From: Oscillibacter sp.
GTDB lineage: Bacteria > Bacillota > Clostridia > Oscillospirales > Oscillospiraceae
Length of the DNA stretch: 17,915 nt
Assembly (NCBI GenBank): GCA_003487665.1
Contig: DNFA01000068.1
Span: 1-17,915, forward strand
Direction of reading: 5' to 3'
Shown: positions 13,522 through 17,915 of the stretch, piece by piece
Numbering within the stretch: position 1 is the first letter of the stretch
Layout: each line of letters opens with the position of its first letter
Made by a program: the position numbers and the translations under genes
The notes under the pieces: generated by a model
Database searches by the model: none
What the model was told of the DNA's origin: nothing
What the model saw: the letters and a program-made list of their open reading frames with translations, nothing else

Positions 13522-14442
13522 TTACTCCGCGGACTCGGCGGGGTTCTTCACGGGAACCAGCTCGCCCATGACCACGTAACGGGCGTTGTCGAAGTCGTAG
13601 TCACAGGTGCTCAGCGTCAGGATATTGCCCGTGGGCGCACCGTAGCTGGACTTGAAGGTGGAGTTCTGGATGCACTCCTGAATATAGCTGTCGCTGAGGG
13701 TCAGGGAGTACACATCCGCATCATGCTCCACGATGCAGCCGGCGAACAGGTTGACCTTATAGGTCTGGCTGGGCGTGTAGAGATAGAAGTACGGGTGGAT
13801 ATCGTAATAGTACTGCTGCTTGTAGTTCATCAGAGAGGCGAACATCAGGCCGGTCTTCATGTTGTGACCGTAGATGATGTTGTTCTGAGAGGTGAAGTCA
13901 GAGTTGCAGCGCCAATCCAGGAACACGGTGCCGTTCTTGTTGTTGTTTCCGTCGATGTCGCGGTACAGGTAATACTCGCCGCCCTCGTCGGAGGTCTGTA
14001 CGATGGGGTACTTCAGCACGGTGTCGGCACTGTATACATAGCCCACCACGTCGGGGTACTGCGCCTGCATCTTATCGAAGTTCACGATGATGCTCTCGGG
14101 ATCGGGATCCTTGGGCTTCTCGTCCTTCTTTGACTCGCCGCTGTTGTCGGTATCCGTTCCGCTGCTGTTGGCATCGGTACCGGAAGCATTGGGATCAGGC
14201 GTAATAAAGCTGTTATTGATCTCGTTCTGCTTGTTCTCCGCGTTCTTCTGATCTTTCAGATACGTGATGATCTTTACGGACGAGAACACAAGCACGCCCA
14301 GCAGAACGATCAGCACAGCATAATAAAGCGCCTTGCCGTTCTTTCTGCGTTTTCTGCGCCGCCGGTTATTGGTATCGACGGGCTGCAGCTCCGTGCTGCG
14401 TGTATCCCTCTGCAAACGGGATCCTCTGGGTGTATCGTTCAT
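13522..14442 (-). CDS. srtB: Class B sortase
   Basis: A 306-aa membrane-anchored transpeptidase that joins sorting-signal proteins to cell-wall peptidoglycan. The N terminus is cytoplasmic and strongly basic (RRRRKRRK at 27-34), followed by one transmembrane helix at about 39-60. A Ser/Thr/Asp-rich linker (about 80-115) precedes an extracellular sortase domain from about 117. The catalytic triad is visible: His193 in YGHNM, Cys280 in LSTCDY, Arg288 in DNARYVVMGEL. YGHNM followed by a long helix before the Cys is the class B arrangement. The ATG at 14442 follows AAGGAGG by 8 nt. No protein with an evident sorting signal is encoded in this window, so the substrate lies elsewhere. Has its own promoter and terminator. 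Confidence 0.94.
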   Translation of the reverse strand: MNDTPRGSRLQRDTRSTELQPVDTNNRRRRKRRKNGKALYYAVLIVLLGVLVFSSVKIITYLKDQKNAENKQNEINNSFITPDPNASGTDANSSGTDTDNSGESKKDEKPKDPDPESIIVNFDKMQAQYPDVVGYVYSADTVLKYPIVQTSDEGGEYYLYRDIDGNNNKNGTVFLDWRCNSDFTSQNNIIYGHNMKTGLMFASLMNYKQQYYYDIHPYFYLYTPSQTYKVNLFAGCIVEHDADVYSLTLSDSYIQECIQNSTFKSSYGAPTGNILTLSTCDYDFDNARYVVMGELVPVKNPAESAE

Positions 14443-14467
14443 GGTACAAGCCTCCTTGTCGTTGGGT

Positions 14468-14496
14468 ATTGTAGCAGGTTTTTTCGTGTATTGCAA
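14468..14496 (-). promoter_or_regulatory. Promoter of srtB
   Basis: On the minus strand TTGCAA (plus 14491-14496) and TACAAT (plus 14468-14473, preceded by TGC as an extended -10) are separated by 17 nt and lie about 26 nt upstream of the srtB start. Confidence 0.7.
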
Positions 14497-14535
14497 GGGA
14501 CATAAACAAGCTGTAATGAAATTGTAACAGTTTGC

Positions 14536-14564
14536 TTTACATCCTAAGAAAAACGTATTAAAAT
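14536..14564 (+). promoter_or_regulatory. Promoter of the threonine-aldolase-like gene
   Basis: TTTACA (14536-14541) and TAAAAT (14559-14564) with a 17-nt spacer lie about 73 nt upstream of the ATG. The leader contains a small AGACG/CGTCT hairpin around 14585-14602 of uncertain meaning. Divergent from the srtB promoter. Confidence 0.65.
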
Positions 14565-14636
14565 AGAAGTGTTATCTATTATCTGAGACGGCGGAGCGTC
14601 TGATTCCGTTCCGTCCCACAGAAAAGGAGAATCGCT

Positions 14637-15677
14637 ATGATCTACTTTAACAGCGACTATCTGGAGGGCGCGCATCCCGCCCTGCTGGAAAAGCTCAACG
14701 AGACGAACATGGTGCAGACCGTGGGCTACGGCGAGGATGAATACTGCGCCGCCGCCCGGGAGAAGATCAAGGCCGCCTGCCAGGCGCCGGAGGCCGACGT
14801 CCACTTCCTTGTGGGCGGCACCCAGACCAACACCACGGTCATCGCCGCTATCCTGCGGCCGTGGCAGGGCGTGCTCTCCGCCGTCAGCGGTCACATCAAC
14901 TGCCATGAGGCCGGCGCCATTGAGTCCACCGGTCACAAGGTCATCACCCTGCCCACCACCAACGGGAAGATCACCGCACAGCAGGTACGGGACTACGTAG
15001 AGTGGCACAAGCACGACGAATCCACCGAGCACATCGTCCAGCCGGGCATGGTGTATATCTCCCACCCCACCGAGGGCGGCACGCTGTATACCAAGGCGGA
15101 GCTGACGGAGCTGTACGGCACCTGCCGGGAGTACGGCCTTCCCCTGTTCATCGACGGCGCCCGTCTGGGCTACGGTCTGATGGCCGATGAGAGCGACATG
15201 ACGCTGCCGGAGCTTGCCCGCCTGTGCGACGTGTTCTACATCGGCGGCACCAAGGTGGGAGCGCTGTTCGGCGAGGCCGTGGTCATCATGAACGAGAGCC
15301 TGAAAAAGGATTTCCGCTTTATCATGAAGCAGCGGGGCGGCCGCATGGCCAAGGGTCGTCTGCTGGGCGTGCAGTTCGACGCCCTGTTCACCGACGATCT
15401 GTACTTCAAGATCTCCCGCCACGCCATCGAAATGGCGCATCAGATCCGGGACATCTTCGTGTCGGCGGGCTATCCCCTGCTGTTCGACTCACCCACCAAC
15501 CAGCAGTACCCCATCATGCCCGACGCGGAGCTGGCCGAGATCGGCAAGCGCTTCGGCTATGAGTACTGGGAGCGGGTGGACGCCGACCATTCCGGCGTGC
15601 GCTTCTGCGCAAGCTGGGCTACGAAGCAGGAGCATGTGGATGCCCTGCGGGAGGCCGTCAACGCCCTGAAGAAGTGA
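14637..15677 (+). CDS. ltaE: Threonine-aldolase-family PLP enzyme (low-specificity)
   Basis: A 346-aa fold-type I PLP enzyme of the beta-eliminating-lyase/threonine aldolase family. It would cleave L-threonine or L-allo-threonine to glycine and acetaldehyde. Key residues are the cofactor lysine K206 in YIGGTKVGAL, the Asp-x-x-Arg of FIDGARLGYG (Asp173, Arg176), and His86 of SGHINCHEAGA, which in this family stacks on the PLP ring. GGTQTN at 60-65 is the phosphate-binding turn. Length fits the family. The ATG at 14637 follows AAGGAG by about 8 nt. The sequence is the Clostridia-type variant rather than close to E. coli LtaE, so related lyase activities on other beta-hydroxy amino acids are possible. 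Monocistronic between srtB and pckA. Confidence 0.9.
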   Translation: MIYFNSDYLEGAHPALLEKLNETNMVQTVGYGEDEYCAAAREKIKAACQAPEADVHFLVGGTQTNTTVIAAILRPWQGVLSAVSGHINCHEAGAIESTGHKVITLPTTNGKITAQQVRDYVEWHKHDESTEHIVQPGMVYISHPTEGGTLYTKAELTELYGTCREYGLPLFIDGARLGYGLMADESDMTLPELARLCDVFYIGGTKVGALFGEAVVIMNESLKKDFRFIMKQRGGRMAKGRLLGVQFDALFTDDLYFKISRHAIEMAHQIRDIFVSAGYPLLFDSPTNQQYPIMPDAELAEIGKRFGYEYWERVDADHSGVRFCASWATKQEHVDALREAVNALKK

Positions 15678-15737
15678 GCCTTCTTTCACTGTGGTAAAGC
15701 ATATCCCATATAGCTGAAATGCACCTTAAAGAAACGC

Positions 15738-15773
15738 AAAAAATTTCCCCGACGGTGTCGGGGAAATTTTTTT
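15738..15773. terminator. Bidirectional terminator between ltaE-like gene and pckA
   Basis: A 16-bp stem made of an A-run, TTTCCCCGAC and its complement closed by a 3-nt loop, with long A and T runs on both sides. It ends the plus-strand aldolase transcript and the minus-strand pckA transcript, whose stop lies 8 nt away. Confidence 0.95.
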
Positions 15774-15780
15774 GCTCTGT

Positions 15781-17346
15781 TTACGCCTTGGGGCCTGCGG
15801 CCACGACCTCGGCGCTCATGTGGGTGTACTTCTTGAAGTTCTCCACAAAGCTGGCGGCCAGCTTCTTGCAGCTTGCCTGATACGCGGCCTTGTCCTCCCA
15901 GGTGTTCTCCGGGATCAGCAGCTCGGAGGGCACACCCTCGATGCTGGTGGGCACCTGCACGCCGAAGGTGGGGTCGGTGACGAACTGGCTCTTCTCGATC
16001 TCGCCGGTAAGGGCGGCGGTGACCATGGCGCGGGTGTAGCTGAGCTTCATGCGCTTGCCGGTGCCGTTCCAGCCGGTATTGACCAGGTAGACCTTGGCGC
16101 CGGCCTTCTCCACCTTGTCCGCCAGCATCGCGGCGTACACGGAGGGATCCAGCGGCAGGAACGGCTCGCCGAAGCAGGTGGAGAATGTGGGCACCGGCTC
16201 GGTAACGCCGATCTCCGTACCGGCAACCTTGGAGGTGAAGCCGGAGACGAAGTAGTACATGGCCTGGTTCTTATCCAGCTTGCTGATGGGAGGCAGCACG
16301 CCGTAGGCATCCGCCGTCAGGAAGATGACGGTCTTGGGGACGCTGGGGCTCATGCCGGACAGCTCGGCGTTGGGGATATACTCCACGGGATAGCCCACGC
16401 GGGAGTTGACGGCCAGAGAATCGTCGTCGAAGTCGAACTCGCGGGTGTCGGGATCCATCACCACGTTCTCCACCAGAGCGCCGAACTTGATGGCGTTGTA
16501 GATCTCAGGCTCACCCTCGGGGCTGAGGTTGATGCACTTAGCATAGCAGCCGCCCTCGAAGTTGAACACGGAATCGTCCGCCCAGCCGTGCTCGTCATCG
16601 CCGATGAGCATGCGGTTGGGGTCGGCGGACAGTGTGGTCTTGCCGGTGCCGGACAGGCCGAAGAACACGGCGCTGTCGCCGTTCTTGCCGATGTTGGCGG
16701 AGCAGTGCATGGGGAACACGCCCTGCTTGGGCAGCACATAGTTCATAACAGAGAACACGGACTTCTTGATCTCGCCGGCATACTGGGTGCCGCAGATCAC
16801 CACCTCGTGCGCCTCGTAGTCCACCAGGATGGCGGCCTCGCTGCGGGTGCCGTCGATCTCCGGGATGCACTTGAAGCCGGGAGCGGCGATGATGGTGTAG
16901 TCCTCGTGGAAGTCCTCCAGCTGCTCGGCGGTGGGACGGCGCAGCAGCTGGTGGATGAAGAGGTTCTGGCTGGCCAGCTCGTTGACGATGCGGAAGGCCT
17001 TGGTATACTTGGGATCGGCTCCGGCAAAGCCGTCGAAAACAAAGATCTCCTTGCCCTGCAGATAGGCGATGACCTTGGAGCGGATGGCGTCGAACTTCGC
17101 CTTCTCGATGGGGCGGTTCACCTTGCCCCAGGCGATGTCGTCATGGACAGCGGGAGTATCGACAATGAACTTGTCGTTGGCGCTGCGGCCGGTGTATTTA
17201 CCGGTCTTGACCACCAGCGCGCCGGTGTTGGACAGAGTGCCCTCGCCGCGGCAGAGCGCATGCTCGGTCAGCTGCGCGGGAGTGAGATTGCGATAGACAG
17301 CCTTGGCATTGATGATGCCCAGCTTTTCCAGTCCGTAAGTTTCCAT
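15781..17346 (-). CDS. pckA: Phosphoenolpyruvate carboxykinase (ATP)
   Basis: Interconverts oxaloacetate plus ATP and phosphoenolpyruvate plus CO2 plus ADP. It supports gluconeogenesis, or PEP carboxylation in anaerobes making succinate or propionate. The 521-aa product matches ATP-type PckA in length and motifs: GRSANDKF (53-60), HCSAN (214-218), Walker A GLSGTGKT (230-237), the metal site GDDEHGW (249-255), and FLTADAYGVLPP further on. The ATG at 17346 has AGGAGG 8 nt upstream; a TTG two codons earlier is too close to the site. The leader carries a hairpin and the promoter is overlapped by an inverted repeat. Transcription ends at the bidirectional terminator. Confidence 0.97.
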   Translation of the reverse strand: METYGLEKLGIINAKAVYRNLTPAQLTEHALCRGEGTLSNTGALVVKTGKYTGRSANDKFIVDTPAVHDDIAWGKVNRPIEKAKFDAIRSKVIAYLQGKEIFVFDGFAGADPKYTKAFRIVNELASQNLFIHQLLRRPTAEQLEDFHEDYTIIAAPGFKCIPEIDGTRSEAAILVDYEAHEVVICGTQYAGEIKKSVFSVMNYVLPKQGVFPMHCSANIGKNGDSAVFFGLSGTGKTTLSADPNRMLIGDDEHGWADDSVFNFEGGCYAKCINLSPEGEPEIYNAIKFGALVENVVMDPDTREFDFDDDSLAVNSRVGYPVEYIPNAELSGMSPSVPKTVIFLTADAYGVLPPISKLDKNQAMYYFVSGFTSKVAGTEIGVTEPVPTFSTCFGEPFLPLDPSVYAAMLADKVEKAGAKVYLVNTGWNGTGKRMKLSYTRAMVTAALTGEIEKSQFVTDPTFGVQVPTSIEGVPSELLIPENTWEDKAAYQASCKKLAASFVENFKKYTHMSAEVVAAGPKA

Positions 17347-17374
17347 TTGCAAAACCTCCTGTGTAAAATGTCAT

Positions 17375-17391
17375 CGCGCCGGAATGGCGCG
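17375..17391 (-). repeat. Hairpin in the pckA leader
   Basis: CGCGCC (17375-17380) and GGCGCG (17386-17391) form a 6-bp GC stem with a 5-nt loop. It would lie close to the 5' end of the pckA mRNA, about 12-30 nt after the predicted start of transcription. A 5' stabilising hairpin or protein-binding site is possible. No U tract follows, so it is not a terminator. Confidence 0.5.
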
Positions 17392-17409
17392 CTGCTTTCT
17401 TGTATGTCG

Positions 17410-17443
17410 ATTATACCATACGTTTAGGACAATTAACAGTCCT
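17410..17443 (-). promoter_or_regulatory. Promoter of pckA with candidate operator
   Basis: A perfect -10 TATAAT (plus 17410-17415) lies about 64 nt upstream of the pckA start. The -35 zone (about 17433-17438, TGTTAA on the minus strand) is poor and sits inside the inverted repeat AGGAC-n8-GTCCT (17426-17443). A/T tracts further upstream (17443-17475) look like an UP element. The combination suggests a regulated promoter whose regulator binds the -35 region. Confidence 0.6.
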
Positions 17444-17616
17444 TTTTTGCATTTTTCCTAAAAATTTTTCTGTCAGCCTGAAAGTTTTTTATCATTCCTT
17501 CAGCCGCGGAGAGAGCATACCGTTCTCACTCCAAAAAAATTTCCTTTACGAAAGGATACCACCGCACTGTAATAATGTCAATTTGGCAATTTTCTGTTTT
17601 TATGGAGCTGCGCGCC

Positions 17617-17745
17617 ATGGCAAAGAGTACACCTTACATAAAATACCCGCCCGGCCTGCTGCGTGAGCCGCTGACGCCCATCCGCAGTCCGGACGCGGCC
17701 ATGGCGATGCAGGTAAACCGACAGTCGGTTGCATTTTCCCGCTAG
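17617..17745 (+). CDS. Possible short ORF, 42 aa, unknown
   Basis: An open frame starting ATGGCAAAGAGT with GGAG 9 nt upstream and ending TAG encodes a 42-aa Pro/Arg-containing peptide (MAKSTPYIKYPPGLLREPL...). It has no domain, signal peptide or transmembrane segment that I recognise. Codon choice is GC-rich like the neighbouring genes and unlike the AT-rich spacer to its left. Its last codons overlap the palindrome and -35 box of the downstream regulator gene. It could be a genuine small protein, a remnant of a larger gene, or chance. Confidence 0.25.
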   Translation: MAKSTPYIKYPPGLLREPLTPIRSPDAAMAMQVNRQSVAFSR

Positions 17746-17756
17746 TCTGGTACAAT
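17716..17756 (+). promoter_or_regulatory. Promoter of the XRE-type gene with a perfect palindromic operator candidate
   Basis: TTGCAT (17729-17734) and TACAAT (17751-17756) are spaced 16 nt apart, 18 nt before the start codon. The perfect 7-bp inverted repeat AACCGAC-a-GTCGGTT (17716-17730) abuts and overlaps the -35 box. Near-perfect short-spacer palindromes of this kind are typical of TetR-family operators. Confidence 0.55.
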
Positions 17757-17774
17757 GGCAGCGAGGTGATCACT

Positions 17775-17912
17775 TTGGACAAACAGCTTCTCGGCGCTTT
17801 TATCGCCGAAAGGAGAAAGCAGCAGGGCATGACGCAGGCGGCGCTGGCGCAGGCGCTGCATGTGACGGACAAGGCCGTAAGCAAATGGGAGCGCGGGGGT
17901 TCACTTAGATAA
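17775..17912 (+). CDS. XRE-family helix-turn-helix regulator, truncated or frameshifted at the window edge
   Basis: The start is TTG at 17775 with an excellent ribosome binding site, GAGGTGATC, at 17763-17771. The 45-aa translation is a clear XRE/Cro-CI helix-turn-helix: IAERRKQQGMTQAALAQAL (10-28) then HVTDKAVSKWERG (29-41). Family members normally continue with a segment such as xSxPDxxLL and a full third to fifth helix. Here the frame reads GGSLR and hits TAA at 17910-17912, three bases before the window end. A run of five G at 17895-17899 marks the point of divergence; with one G fewer the frame stays open to the edge. It is therefore either a sequencing or assembly error at the end of the contig or a real truncation. 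Confidence 0.7.
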   Translation: MDKQLLGAFIAERRKQQGMTQAALAQALHVTDKAVSKWERGGSLR

Positions 17913-17915
17913 AGA

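Larger units (their letters stand above)
17347..17774. other. Intergenic region between pckA and the XRE gene
   Basis: A roughly 430-bp divergent spacer holding the pckA leader and promoter (17375-17443), an AT-rich stretch with the inverted repeat TCCTTT-acg-AAAGGA at 17542-17556, a short possible ORF (17617-17745), and the XRE-gene promoter with its palindrome. No RNA gene is recognised. Confidence 0.55.

Noticed and set aside
15772..17427. A 551-codon open frame on the plus strand opposite pckA
   Set aside because: It mirrors pckA codon structure and is repetitive in Gly/Val/His/Leu with no recognisable domain. The pckA product on the other strand is certain.
17481..17520. Possible hairpins around 17481-17540 in the pckA-XRE spacer (GAGA...TCTC and similar)
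   Set aside because: Arms of four bases only; not distinguishable from chance.

Overview
This 17.9-kb window looks like chromosomal housekeeping DNA from an endospore-forming, high-GC member of the Clostridia, most likely a gut-type Oscillospiraceae relative. The evidence is a full-length SpoIVA, a SAM-I riboswitch on metK, Shine-Dalgarno motifs of the AGGAGG type with TTG/GTG as well as ATG starts, a class B sortase, and GC-rich genes separated by AT-rich spacers with sigma-A-like promoters. I see no rRNA, tRNA, IS element, phage gene or CRISPR array. The assignment is inferred from protein content only.

Left part (1-5000): coaX (type III pantothenate kinase), gap and spoIVA all run on the minus strand, each with its own spacer. 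A plus-strand TetR-family regulator follows. It shares a bidirectional terminator with a small minus-strand cupin gene that sits directly behind metK. Middle (5000-11500): metK has a strong promoter, a SAM-I aptamer and an intrinsic terminator as expression platform. Next comes an AEC-family transporter. Then a four-gene minus-strand operon runs from a strong promoter near 11480: an alpha/beta-hydrolase fused to an alcohol-acetyltransferase-like domain, a zinc-ribbon membrane protein of the DUF6320 type, a HAD nucleotidase, and a MazG-like pyrophosphohydrolase that overlaps the HAD gene by ATGA.

Right part (11500-17915): divergent from that operon is tsaE-tsaB-upp on the plus strand (tRNA t6A modification plus uracil salvage). 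Then come a convergent srtB (minus), a plus-strand threonine-aldolase-like PLP enzyme, a convergent pckA (ATP-type PEP carboxykinase, minus), and at the right edge a short possible ORF and the start of an XRE-type regulator that stops abnormally early. Nearly every gene boundary carries a recognisable promoter and/or terminator, so the transcription units can be read with fair confidence.

Most noteworthy: (1) the hydrolase-acyltransferase fusion operon with the zinc-ribbon membrane protein, whose biochemical role I cannot name and which is the best candidate for an undescribed system; (2) a GAPDH that lacks both classical NAD-selectivity positions and may use NADP; (3) a HAD-MazG pair that looks like a two-step nucleotide house-cleaning module; (4) several perfect inverted repeats sitting on promoters (AEC gene, pckA, XRE gene) that look like operators for unknown regulators.
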